A stretch of 47,868 bases of DNA from an uncultured Rickettsiales bacterium (lineage in GTDB: Bacteria > Pseudomonadota > Alphaproteobacteria > UBA8366). The DNA is taken from NCBI GenBank assembly GCA_913046825.1, contig CAJWTF010000011.1:1-47868 (forward strand), written 5' to 3'. Made by a program: the position numbers and the translations under genes. The number at the start of each line of letters is the position of its first letter. Positions within the stretch are counted from its first letter, which is position 1. Under the pieces are notes generated by a model that worked only from the letters and a program-made list of their open reading frames with translations, ran no database searches and was not told where the DNA came from. Positions 24,356 through 32,303 of the stretch are shown here, piece after piece.

Positions 24356-25582
24356 TTAGACCCCCGCGTACATACGGCCGGGGTTGAGGATGCCGAGCGG
24401 ATCAAAGCTTTCCTTGATCCGGGCGCTCAACTTGGCGAGACCGTCCGATGGGGGCTCGAATACGGGGATGGCGGCGCGCAACTCGTCGGGCGCGCGGATC
24501 AGCGTCGCGTGGCCGCCGGTTTCTGCCACCGCGCTTCGGATGGCGTCGGCGGACGCGGCATCGGTTGGCGGCACGGCGAGCCAGATGAGCCCACCGCCCC
24601 AATCGAGAAAGGCGTCCGCATCGGGCGCAGTCGACAATTGGGCTGCGAGATGCGCGCCCGCTTGTGGTGCCACAGAAATTCGCCAGACCGGGCGGGTATC
24701 ACCCTCATCGGCGAAGGGCAGCACGTCACGAACTTCCGTCCAGAACCGACCGGAGTTGTGGCCGTGCAATTCCTCCGTTGGGCCGAACGTGGCCAAGTCT
24801 TCCCGCAGCACCCGGCAGCGATATTCGACCGAAGGGCCAGGCCCTTCGACCCGGATGGCGGTTACGCTGGCCCCGGCATCGCGGACATAGGAAGCGCCGG
24901 AGTCGACGGTAAGGCTCTGCGGCATCCACGCACCGCCAGTCACGTCGTGCGGGCTGTGGAAGGCGCGGGTCATCGCCGCGACGGCTTGGTCGCCGTCCAA
25001 ACCCATGACAAGAACCGTGCGCGTTTTCTCCGGCGCTGGCAGCACCTTGATCGTCAATTCCGTCATCACGCCAAGTGTGCCCCAGGAGCCCGCCAGAAGT
25101 TTGCAGAGATCGTAGCCGGTGACGTTCTTCACCACACGCCCACCGGATTTATAATCGTCGCCGCGGCCCGAGATCGCTTGGAATCCAAGAAAATGATCGC
25201 GCGCGGCACCCGCTTTGATGCGGCGCGGCCCGGAGAGATTGCAAGCGATGTTACCGCCCAAGGTACCCTTGCCGCCGTCATGCCCCAGCAGGTGAGAGAG
25301 GTCCGGCGGCTCGAAGGCAAGCTGCTGATTGCGCTCGGCGACGGTGTCCTCTATCTCGGCGAGTGAGGTGCCTGCCCCAGCGGAGAGAACCAGTTCTTCC
25401 GGCTCGTATAGGCTGATACCCGATAGCGCCGAGACGTCTATCGTGTGGCCCACATTGCCGGGCCGACCTATGGCGCGCTTCGAGCCGTGTCCGATTAATT
25501 CGACGGGAGTCTTGTTCTCGGCTGCCCAGCGCACGGCGTCGCGTACTTGTTCCGGTGTTTCGGGTTTTAAGGTTTCGGGCAT
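24356..25582 (-). CDS. glcE: Glycolate oxidase FAD-binding subunit
   Basis: 408 residues, slightly longer than usual. The PCMH-type FAD domain occupies the first 180 residues, with SAGAGTSLAEIEDTVAERNQ near 66 and GKGTLGGNIACNLSGPRR near 104, then GGRVVKNVTGYDLCKLLAGS near 145. The C-terminus LDPLGILNPGRMY-type ending is typical. It is the second flavin subunit of glycolate oxidase, located between glcD and glcF. The 169-base gap to glcD carries two overlapping hairpins. Confidence 0.92.
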   Translation of the reverse strand: MPETLKPETPEQVRDAVRWAAENKTPVELIGHGSKRAIGRPGNVGHTIDVSALSGISLYEPEELVLSAGAGTSLAEIEDTVAERNQQLAFEPPDLSHLLGHDGGKGTLGGNIACNLSGPRRIKAGAARDHFLGFQAISGRGDDYKSGGRVVKNVTGYDLCKLLAGSWGTLGVMTELTIKVLPAPEKTRTVLVMGLDGDQAVAAMTRAFHSPHDVTGGAWMPQSLTVDSGASYVRDAGASVTAIRVEGPGPSVEYRCRVLREDLATFGPTEELHGHNSGRFWTEVRDVLPFADEGDTRPVWRISVAPQAGAHLAAQLSTAPDADAFLDWGGGLIWLAVPPTDAASADAIRSAVAETGGHATLIRAPDELRAAIPVFEPPSDGLAKLSARIKESFDPLGILNPGRMYAGV

Positions 25583-25630
25583 TCGGGCGCCACCAAAATC
25601 AACGTCTTTCCGGAAACGGCAAAGCGTTAT

Positions 25631-25725
25631 CCGGAATTATTGCCTGAGCGTCCCTTTCGCGGCAAATTTGCTGTTTGCAGGACTCAGGCAGTAATTCCGG
25701 GTTCATGCTGAGCATGCCCCGGAAT
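25631..25725 (-). repeat. Two overlapping, mutually exclusive inverted repeats in the glcD-glcE gap
   Basis: Stem A: 25631-25648 pairs with 25683-25700 over 18 base pairs (one is a G-T pair), with a 34-base loop. Stem B: ATTCCGGG (25694-25701) pairs with CCCGGAAT (25718-25725), enclosing a second short stem CATGC/GCATG around a TGA loop. Both stems use 25694-25700, so an RNA can form one or the other. CCGGAAT cores suggest an interspersed palindromic repeat; its location inside the glc operon could also give it an attenuator or differential-expression role. Confidence 0.6.
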
Positions 25726-25751
25726 GACGGCATGTTGTGAGCCAACATTGT

Positions 25752-27242
25752 CTAAAACCTCGGAATATCGGGAAAGCGGGTTTGGCCGCCATGAATGTGG
25801 ACGCGGCCAAGTTCTGCGCAGCGGTGCAGCGTCGGGAATACCTTGCCGGGATTGAGTAAGCTCTGCGGGTCGAAGGCGCATTTGAGCCGTTGCTGTTGAT
25901 TCAGGTCGTCTTCGCTGAACATAGTGCCCATCAGGTCACGCTTCTCGACACCGACCCCGTGCTCGCCGGTCAGGACGCCACCGACCTCGACACAGAGTTT
26001 TAGGATATCGGCGCCGAAATCCTCCGCTTTCTCTAACTCGCCAGGCTCGTTGGCGTCGTACAGTATGAGCGGATGCAGGTTGCCGTCGCCTGCGTGAAAG
26101 ACATTGGCGACGCGTAGGCCGTAATGCTCCGACATCTCGTTCATACGTTTCAGGACATGGGGCAATTGGTGGCGCGGAATGGTGCCGTCCATGCAGTAGT
26201 AGTCGGGCGAGATGCGGCCAATGGCGGGGAAGGCGGCCTTGCGCCCGGCCCAGAAGCGTTGGCGTTCTTCTTCGTTCTCTGAGACGCGGATGGATTGGGC
26301 TTGGTTTTGCTCGGCGACCTCTCGGACCTGTTCAATTAAATAATCGACCTCGGTCTCGGGACCGTCGAGCTCCACGATCAACAGGGCCTGGCAGTCAACG
26401 GGATAGCCCGCGTGGACGAAATCTTCGGCCGCCTGGATCGCTGGACCGTCCATGATCTCCATGCCGCCCGGAATGATCCCGGCGCCGATAGTGTCGCTGA
26501 CGCATTGCCCGGCCTGCTCGCTCGACGGGAAGCCGATCAGCAACGCGCGCGCTGTCTCGGGAGAGCGCAAGATGCGCACTGTGACTTCGGTAACCACGCC
26601 GAGCAAACCTTCGGAGCCGGTCAAGATGCCGAGAATGTCATAGCCTTTGCTGTCCAAGTGTTTACCGCCGAGGCGAATAATTTCACCGTCGATCATCACG
26701 AGTTCCAGGCCTAGCACATTATTGGTAGTGAGGCCGTATTTGAGGCAATGCACGCCGCCCGAATTTTCCGCGATATTGCCGCCGATGGTGCAGGCGATCT
26801 GCGAGGAAGGATCGGGCGCGTAGTAGAACCCCTTGTGCTGCACGGCCTGCGTCACACCGAGATTGGTAACGCCTGGTTGTACCGTGGCGCAACGGTTGTC
26901 GAAATCGACCTCGAGCACGCGGTTAAACTTTCCAAGCCCCAACAGAACTCCGTCTTCCAACGGCAGCGCACCGCCCGACAGGGATGTACCGGCGCCACGC
27001 GGCACCACGCGGACATTGTTGTCGTTGCAGTATTTTAAAATTTCGCTGACCTGCTCCGTCGTCTCCGGCAGAACCACGATCATCGGTAATTGGCGATAGG
27101 CGGTGAGCCCGTCGGATTCGTAGGCGCGGCGTTCGGCTTCTTCGGTGATGACCCCTTCGCCGGGCACGATCTCACGCAGGGCCGCGGCAATCTCCACGCG
27201 GCGCGCCATCACGTCCTTATCCGTCTCCGGCATCTTTAGCAT
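25752..27242 (-). CDS. glcD: Glycolate oxidase FAD-linked subunit
   Basis: 496 residues. VVLPETTEQVSEILKYCNDN near 56, PRGAGTSLSGGALP near 82 and GGNIAENSGGVHCLKYG near 153 form the FAD_binding_4 domain; GEHGVGVEKRDLM near 444 and the CAFDPQSLLNPGKVF ending (about 470-484) belong to the FAD-oxidase C-terminal domain with its His-rich active-site region (NVFHAGDGNLHPLILYD near 389). It oxidises glycolate (or D-lactate-like hydroxyacids) with GlcE and GlcF. GAGGGAGA precedes the ATG. It follows the 2-hydroxyacid dehydrogenase by 100 bases on the same strand. Confidence 0.93.
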   Translation of the reverse strand: MLKMPETDKDVMARRVEIAAALREIVPGEGVITEEAERRAYESDGLTAYRQLPMIVVLPETTEQVSEILKYCNDNNVRVVPRGAGTSLSGGALPLEDGVLLGLGKFNRVLEVDFDNRCATVQPGVTNLGVTQAVQHKGFYYAPDPSSQIACTIGGNIAENSGGVHCLKYGLTTNNVLGLELVMIDGEIIRLGGKHLDSKGYDILGILTGSEGLLGVVTEVTVRILRSPETARALLIGFPSSEQAGQCVSDTIGAGIIPGGMEIMDGPAIQAAEDFVHAGYPVDCQALLIVELDGPETEVDYLIEQVREVAEQNQAQSIRVSENEEERQRFWAGRKAAFPAIGRISPDYYCMDGTIPRHQLPHVLKRMNEMSEHYGLRVANVFHAGDGNLHPLILYDANEPGELEKAEDFGADILKLCVEVGGVLTGEHGVGVEKRDLMGTMFSEDDLNQQQRLKCAFDPQSLLNPGKVFPTLHRCAELGRVHIHGGQTRFPDIPRF

Positions 27243-27342
27243 GAGATTCTCCCTCGGTTCTGTCGCTAGTTTATCCGGGCTACAGCGAACTCGTCATCTT
27301 CCAAATTCGGAAGTACGAAGAGAATGCATATCCGCATGGCGG

Positions 27343-28383
27343 TCAGTAACGCAAGCCTCGATCGACGACGTTCCGCAGAGGTTTTCCGGCATACCAGCGG
27401 GCAATGTTGTCGAAGACGAGGTCGATGGTGAGCGGCGCATAATTATCGTCGTCATCGGAAGAGACATGCGGTGTGAGGATGACGTTGGGCGCGCTCCATA
27501 GAGGCGAGTCGGACGGAAGAGGTTCCGGGTGGAAGACATCGAGGATGGCGCCTCGTATTCGTCTGTCGACGAGACGTTGGCAAAGTGCTTCATAATCCAC
27601 AATCCGAGCCCGGCCCATATTGATCAGGCCCGCCTCAGGGCGCAAACAATCCAGAGCCGAGGCATTGATCAAGCCCTCGGTTTCCAATGTTAAAGGAGCG
27701 GCGACGAGGACAAAATCGGCGCGGCGCATCATTTCATGCAGTCGGTCCGGCGTTCCCATCTCGTGGACCGAGCGATGTGATTTTCCACTGCGCCGAATGC
27801 CGAGGACGTGCAGGCCTAGTTTGCGGGCCGCTTTTGCGGCGGCAACGCCCATATTACCGACACCGATGATGAGAGCGGTCTTGCCCTGAATTGCCGTCGC
27901 GTAATGACGCTTCCACAAACCTTCTCGCTGGACGGTCACCGTCTCCGGGATTCGTTCGTTCAGCATCAGCAGCGCCGTCATGGCGAATTGCTCCGCCTTG
28001 GGTGCATGGACGCCCCGGTTGTTGGTGAGGACCGTGCCCGGCGGTAGCCAGTCGAGTGGCATGATATGCTCGATCCCAGCCCCCGTCATGTGTATCCATT
28101 TGAGGCGCGGGGCAAGGGTTTCCGTCTCTGCATACGGAAATCGCCAGCCGACGAGAATATCCGCATCCTCGACCATATGCCTGTAGTCGTTTGCGTCTTC
28201 TGTGACCGTGACGTCGATCCGTGCCGCGAGGTCCGGATGGCGTGCGGCGGCGGCGGCATAACGCTCTGGCGTGACTTTATAGACCAGATCCATCGGCGCC
28301 ACATTTTGAATGTGGAGGCGTAGGCGCTCCGGTGGCGCGGTCCAGTCTTTCGGCATCCTGCTGCGGCGAGCGGTTGCTACCAT
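27343..28383 (-). CDS. D-isomer-specific 2-hydroxyacid dehydrogenase
   Basis: 346 residues from ATG 28383 (GGAATAGG upstream, overlapping the previous stop region); ATG 28356 is a possible alternative. The NAD loop is IIGVGNMGVAAAKAARKLGL near 172. The catalytic Arg is in INMGRARIVDYEALCQ near 262, where canonical enzymes have NVGRG. The Glu is in LDVFHPEPLP and the His in LTPHVSSDD near 318. The family interconverts 2-oxoacids and 2-hydroxyacids, for example glyoxylate/hydroxypyruvate reductases. Located 4 bases after the Rieske gene and upstream of glcDEF, it may supply or recycle a C2/C3 hydroxyacid. Confidence 0.85.
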   Translation of the reverse strand: MVATARRSRMPKDWTAPPERLRLHIQNVAPMDLVYKVTPERYAAAAARHPDLAARIDVTVTEDANDYRHMVEDADILVGWRFPYAETETLAPRLKWIHMTGAGIEHIMPLDWLPPGTVLTNNRGVHAPKAEQFAMTALLMLNERIPETVTVQREGLWKRHYATAIQGKTALIIGVGNMGVAAAKAARKLGLHVLGIRRSGKSHRSVHEMGTPDRLHEMMRRADFVLVAAPLTLETEGLINASALDCLRPEAGLINMGRARIVDYEALCQRLVDRRIRGAILDVFHPEPLPSDSPLWSAPNVILTPHVSSDDDDNYAPLTIDLVFDNIARWYAGKPLRNVVDRGLRY

Positions 28384-28387
28384 CGAC

Positions 28388-29551
28388 CTATTCCGCCGCC
28401 GCTTGGGTTTCGGAGCCGTGTCCGTCGAGCAATTGTTCCACGATCCAGCGGTCGACCGCATTGACGCCCCATTCGCGACGAGCGAGCCGGCCCGGCAGCG
28501 CTAGTGGCGATGTGATGCCCGCTTGCTGGCGCTCGCAGATGACATTGTCTTCGGCATGAGTCATATCCCAGCGGCGATAATAGCGCTCGGCAATTTCCTC
28601 GAAATCGGGCCGCGCTGCTGTTTCGCGCGGGAAGCCGGAGCCGACGACGAGCTCAATCTGCGCCGCGCCGCGGGGGCGTATTTCCATCCACCAAAAGCAA
28701 TCCGATGTAGCGACGAAATATGTCGAGGGATAGAGGCTCAGAAAATGACTGCCCTCGAGCGCTGAGCCGGACCTCGACGCAATCGGTGGAAAGGGAGAGG
28801 TGTCACCTTTCAGCAATGCCGCCGTCTGCGCGACCGGGATCAGCGAGCCCGACCAGGCGCCAACTGCATCGATCGGTGCCGCCATCTGGTCGCCCAATGA
28901 TTGCCGGTGAACCGCGGGGATGTGATAGGATTCGCGCTGATTCTCAAGGTAGAGTTTCCAGTTACAGGCGACGTCCCACACCTTGCGCCGGGTTGTCACC
29001 AAATTGGGGAAGTCGTAACTGGCGATGTGCGACGGCAGCTCACCGAGATAGCTGGCGAGGCTCTCGGCTTGCGGGTCGAAATTCACGAACAGGAAATCGG
29101 CCCAGGTCTCCAGTCGGACTGGAATTAGCCCATTATCCTGCATCTCGAAGCCAACGGTGTCTTCCATGCCGCCGGCGCTGATCAGTCCGCCGTCGAGCGT
29201 GAAGGCCCAATGATGGTAGGGACAGACGATGGCCTTGCAATTGCCTTCACCAGTGAGCAGTTGCGTGCCCCGGTGCCGGCAGGAATTGGCGAAGGCTTTA
29301 ATCACACCCTTTTCATTGCGGGTCAGCAGGATGGGGATGCCCGCTACATCAGCCGCCAAATAATCACCGGGATTAGGCAATAGGTCGCCGCGCCCGACGA
29401 AGTTCCAAACCTTCATGAAGACACGCTCTATCTCAAGCCGGTGGAAACCTTCGTCCGTGTAACACCAGGGTGGCAGGTTCTCGGCTTCCAGCGGTGGTTT
29501 TAGCGCATTCACGTAGTGCTTGGGATCGAGCATGTCGTCGATGGGGGGCAT
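28388..29551 (-). CDS. Rieske non-haem iron oxygenase, alpha subunit (Glu-bridged type)
   Basis: 387 residues. The Rieske cluster ligands are C91-x-H93 and C110-x2-H113 in CRHRGTQLLT and CPYHHW. The catalytic iron site is in LYLENQRESYHIPAVH: H210 and H215, with E207 at the place where ring-hydroxylating enzymes have the bridging Asp. A Glu there is known in CntA-like quaternary-ammonium oxygenases, so a quaternary amine or betaine substrate is more likely than an aromatic ring. No ferredoxin reductase is adjacent. GGAGGA precedes the ATG; it follows the DUF1989 gene by 15 bases. Confidence 0.85.
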   Translation of the reverse strand: MPPIDDMLDPKHYVNALKPPLEAENLPPWCYTDEGFHRLEIERVFMKVWNFVGRGDLLPNPGDYLAADVAGIPILLTRNEKGVIKAFANSCRHRGTQLLTGEGNCKAIVCPYHHWAFTLDGGLISAGGMEDTVGFEMQDNGLIPVRLETWADFLFVNFDPQAESLASYLGELPSHIASYDFPNLVTTRRKVWDVACNWKLYLENQRESYHIPAVHRQSLGDQMAAPIDAVGAWSGSLIPVAQTAALLKGDTSPFPPIASRSGSALEGSHFLSLYPSTYFVATSDCFWWMEIRPRGAAQIELVVGSGFPRETAARPDFEEIAERYYRRWDMTHAEDNVICERQQAGITSPLALPGRLARREWGVNAVDRWIVEQLLDGHGSETQAAAE

Positions 29552-29566
29552 GGAACAGTCCTCCGG

Positions 29567-30169
29567 TTAGCTGAGAATCTCGAAATGAGCCTCCGTCGGC
29601 CGCCCGTTGGGCCCATTGATCGGCAGCAGGTCCATTGGGCAGGCGGAGAAGGCGACGATGCAATCCATCTCCGCCCTGAGGGTGATGGCGTCGCCGGCCG
29701 CGCTTACCGGGGGGCGCCATTCCAATCGACCGTCCTCCAGGATCGCGATGTTCATAAACAGGTTGAGTGGGCAGGGTGTCTCCGGCGCGGCCACGCCGAT
29801 ATCGGACAGCGCCTTGTGGAGGTTTTCGGTGCAATTGTCGTGGTGCCCGACATGACCAAGCTGTTCGTAACGCTGAGGGTCGCACGACGCGATCAGGGTG
29901 TCGTGCACGCCCGGACTGGTGTCGGTGGTCACGTTCAGGATATCGCGTCGTCGGTTCGTAACATATGTATCTCCGACATCCGGATTGGCTTTTTGGAAAG
30001 CGGCGCGGCTGTGTTCCATCGACATGAATTCGCCCGTATTGGCCGTGGCGAAGGCCCAGGTGTCGACCACCTGCTGGCCGTGCGTGTTAATGACCCGTAT
30101 GGATTGGCCGGCGCGGAGTCGTGCGGCGATGCCGGCGCGTTCCGGGATCGTTTGAAGGGTGTTGCCCAT
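29567..30169 (-). CDS. DUF1989 / urea carboxylase-associated family protein
   Basis: 200 residues. INTHGQQVVDTWAFATAN near 27-44, FMSMEHSRAAFQKANP near 48-63 and GHHDNCTENLHKAL near 127-140 (His and Cys likely binding a metal) match the DUF1989 family, often found with urea carboxylase, guanidine or amino-transfer genes. Biochemistry is poorly known. It is first gene of the unit DUF1989-Rieske-dehydrogenase, with AGAAGGA upstream; about 150 bases separate it from a divergent AhpD-like gene, and this gap should hold both promoters. Confidence 0.85.
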   Translation of the reverse strand: MGNTLQTIPERAGIAARLRAGQSIRVINTHGQQVVDTWAFATANTGEFMSMEHSRAAFQKANPDVGDTYVTNRRRDILNVTTDTSPGVHDTLIASCDPQRYEQLGHVGHHDNCTENLHKALSDIGVAAPETPCPLNLFMNIAILEDGRLEWRPPVSAAGDAITLRAEMDCIVAFSACPMDLLPINGPNGRPTEAHFEILS

Positions 30170-30317
30170 GAGCGAAATCCTTCTCCCTCAATGTTTACTC
30201 ATTCGAGTGTCGATGGATTTCGTCCCGCCCGCAACTCCGCTCTGACAAGATCGAGCGGGGATATCTGCCCGGATGAACCTATGTTATGGACTAAAGGCGT
30301 ATTGGAAGGAGCTTGAA

Positions 30318-30914
30318 ATGGATAAGGTAAAACTGGTTCAACCCGATTTTGCGGATGACGAGGTCGCGGCGATATTCGACGATATTCGCAAGACCAAGGG
30401 TGCGAATTTTCTGACGCCGACCTGGGGGTTTTTCGCGCTCGATATCGAACTGTTAAAAGGCTGGTGGACGTTGACAAAGCGCCTGCAGATGACCGAAGGG
30501 TCGCTGCCGAAACCGTTGCTGAACGCGATCTCGCTGGTCTGTGCGGCGGAAGTCGATTGCCCGCGCTGCATCAACAACCATCAAACCCATCTGATCGAAC
30601 ATTTTGAGATGACTGTTGACGATGTGATGGAGTGTATCGATTTCGAAAGTTCGGAATCCCTCGATCCAATGTGGAAGGATGTGCTGCGGTTCGCGCGCAA
30701 GGTCGCTTTCAACGAAGGGACGACGGAAGAGGACTTCCAGGCATTGCGCGGTCACGGGATTGATGATGTTGGCATCGCCGAGCTGGTCTCCATGGCGATG
30801 CTGGAATCTGGCATGGCACGGCACGCGGTTGGTGTCGCCCCTTTCGAGAACGGCAGCGAATGGCCAAAGAACAATCTACCCTCGGCGTTCTATGGCGATA
30901 ACGTAAATCGTTAA
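30318..30914 (+). CDS. AhpD/CMD-family protein with CxxC redox motif
   Basis: 198 residues from ATG 30318 (AAGGAGC upstream; a longer frame is possible). VCAAEVDCPRCINNHQTHLI near 79-98 contains E-x..C-x2-C-x3-H, the proton-relay and thiol motif of AhpD-like alkylhydroperoxidases. It is preceded by a helical segment and followed by the characteristic LRFARKVAFNEGTTEEDFQA. Likely cytosolic peroxidase or disulfide reductase. It stands alone, followed by a long palindromic repeat. Confidence 0.85.
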   Translation: MDKVKLVQPDFADDEVAAIFDDIRKTKGANFLTPTWGFFALDIELLKGWWTLTKRLQMTEGSLPKPLLNAISLVCAAEVDCPRCINNHQTHLIEHFEMTVDDVMECIDFESSESLDPMWKDVLRFARKVAFNEGTTEEDFQALRGHGIDDVGIAELVSMAMLESGMARHAVGVAPFENGSEWPKNNLPSAFYGDNVNR

Positions 30915-30917
30915 CAA

Positions 30918-30992
30918 CCCTCCCCTGCAAGCGGGAGAGAGAAACCTATTTTGCCACTCGGCGACGTCCCCTCTCCCGCTTGCGGGGGAGGG
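30918..30992. repeat. Palindromic GC-rich interspersed repeat between convergent genes
   Basis: Left arm CCCTCCCCTGCAAGCGGGAG at 30918-30937 and right arm CTCCCGCTTGCGGGGGAGGG at 30973-30992 are nearly perfect reverse complements, around a 30-base AT-rich loop, and the tail TTAGGGTGGGGG follows. This form is a common dispersed repeat in alphaproteobacteria. It starts 4 bases after the AhpD-like stop and ends 22 bases before the RidA stop, so the hairpin may also end transcription from both sides. Confidence 0.75.
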
Positions 30993-31013
30993 TTAGGGTG
31001 GGGGAATGGTTGC

Positions 31014-31406
31014 TTAGGGCACCTTCGCCGCAATGATCTCGATCTCGACCTTCATCTCCGGCATGGACAGTGAGGTGACGACGATACGTGTCGAGGACGG
31101 CGGCGGGTTGCCGACGCGTTCGGCGCGGACGGCGCGAAAGGCGTCCCGGTAGCGGGGATCGGTGATGAAAGTCGTCATCTTCACCACATCGCTCATCGTC
31201 ATGCCGGCGGCGCGCAGTACCGCTTCGACATTATCGAAGGCGGCTTCGATCTGTTGTTCCGTGTCCTCGGGGATTGTGCCGTCCTTGAGCATGCCGATTT
31301 GTCCCGAGCTGACGAGAATGGCCGCGCCCGGAGGAATGAGAACCGCGTCGCTATGCGCCGAAAGCGGAGCCGGGGTTTCGTCCGAGTGGATGTGTTTTAA
31401 AGACAT
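31014..31406 (-). CDS. RidA-family protein
   Basis: 130 residues, the usual length. ILVSSGQIGMLKDGTIPEDT near 30-49, FDNVEAVLRAAGMTMSDVVK near 57-76 and PPPSSTRIVVTSLSMPEMKV near 102-121 (with the conserved Arg that binds the substrate carboxylate) match the YjgF/YER057c/RidA family. These homotrimers hydrolyse reactive enamine/imine intermediates made by PLP enzymes and flavoenzymes, or act in dedicated catabolic pathways. It follows an SDR gene by 21 bases; AAAGGA precedes the ATG. Confidence 0.9.
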   Translation of the reverse strand: MSLKHIHSDETPAPLSAHSDAVLIPPGAAILVSSGQIGMLKDGTIPEDTEQQIEAAFDNVEAVLRAAGMTMSDVVKMTTFITDPRYRDAFRAVRAERVGNPPPSSTRIVVTSLSMPEMKVEIEIIAAKVP

Positions 31407-31427
31407 CGTGAAATCCTTTCGTGCGGC

Positions 31428-32186
31428 CTAGGGGAGATAGGCGCCGCCGTTGACGTGGATGGTCTGTCCGGTGACGTAACTGCCCGCCAGACCGCAGAGC
31501 GCACGGATCATAGCCGCGACTTCTTCCGGCCGGCCCATGCGGTCCTGGATCAGGAATTTGATATCGGTCTTCGGACGGGCACCCGCAGAGGCCCCCCGCA
31601 CCGTATCGATGTGGCCCGGTACCACGGTGTTGACGCGAATATTGTCGCCGCCGACCTCATGCGCCAGACCCTTCATAAAGCCGATAATGGCCATATTCGC
31701 GGCGGCGACATGGGTGCGCCCGGCGACGCCCGTGTGGCTGGCGATCCCGCCAAGTGAAATGATCGTGCCGCCGCCCGCCTTGCGCAAGTGCGGCAGGGCG
31801 GCTTGGGCGCAGAGCATCGTGCCTTCGACCGTTGGCATATTGACCCGCCGCCACTCATCCATGGTGAGCTCGTCCAATGGTGTATTGCCACGCACCCCCG
31901 CATTGTTGATGAGGATCGAGAGTTTGCCGAAACGCTCGACGACTGCATCGGTCATCTCCTTGATGGCTGCGGCGTCGGTGATGCTGGCGGTGAAATGCAT
32001 GGCGCGGCCCCCGGCGTCTTCTATTTCTCGGGCCAACGTCTCCGCTTCCGCACCCGATGTCATCGCGTTGACGCAGACCGTCGCTCCCGCCTCGGCTAAG
32101 GCCAAACACGTGGCGCGGCCGATATTATACGCAGCGCCAGTGACGATGGCGACTTCGTTTGCAAGTTCCCGTTCGGTTGACGGCAT
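31428..32186 (-). CDS. SDR-family protein lacking the canonical Tyr-Lys catalytic pair
   Basis: 252 residues. TGAAYNIGRATCLALAEAGA near 16-35 is the cofactor loop, NNAGVRGNTP near 93, and the conserved Ser region reads SLGGIASHTG near 143. Where classical SDRs have YxxxK, this protein reads R-T-H-V-A-A-A-N, so both the Tyr and Lys are replaced by His and Asn. The C-terminal SYVTGQTIHVNGGAYLP is normal. It may be a non-classical or inactive SDR, a binding protein, or use a different mechanism. Co-oriented with RidA; GGAGAG precedes the ATG. Confidence 0.85.
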   Translation of the reverse strand: MPSTERELANEVAIVTGAAYNIGRATCLALAEAGATVCVNAMTSGAEAETLAREIEDAGGRAMHFTASITDAAAIKEMTDAVVERFGKLSILINNAGVRGNTPLDELTMDEWRRVNMPTVEGTMLCAQAALPHLRKAGGGTIISLGGIASHTGVAGRTHVAAANMAIIGFMKGLAHEVGGDNIRVNTVVPGHIDTVRGASAGARPKTDIKFLIQDRMGRPEEVAAMIRALCGLAGSYVTGQTIHVNGGAYLP

Positions 32187-32303
32187 GAGAGCTCTCCGTG
32201 GCTATTTCTCTATGATGTAGCGCTGACCGTGGGCGAAGCGACGACTGGGCGGCAACCCGAGTCGGGCTAGGCTTACTTATACCAATTATGAGGAGATGCC
32301 GCG

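Noticed and set aside
24032..25366. Very long plus-strand open frame opposite glcE and glcF
   Set aside because: It is antisense to two certain genes and shows no family motif; high GC keeps the reverse frame open.
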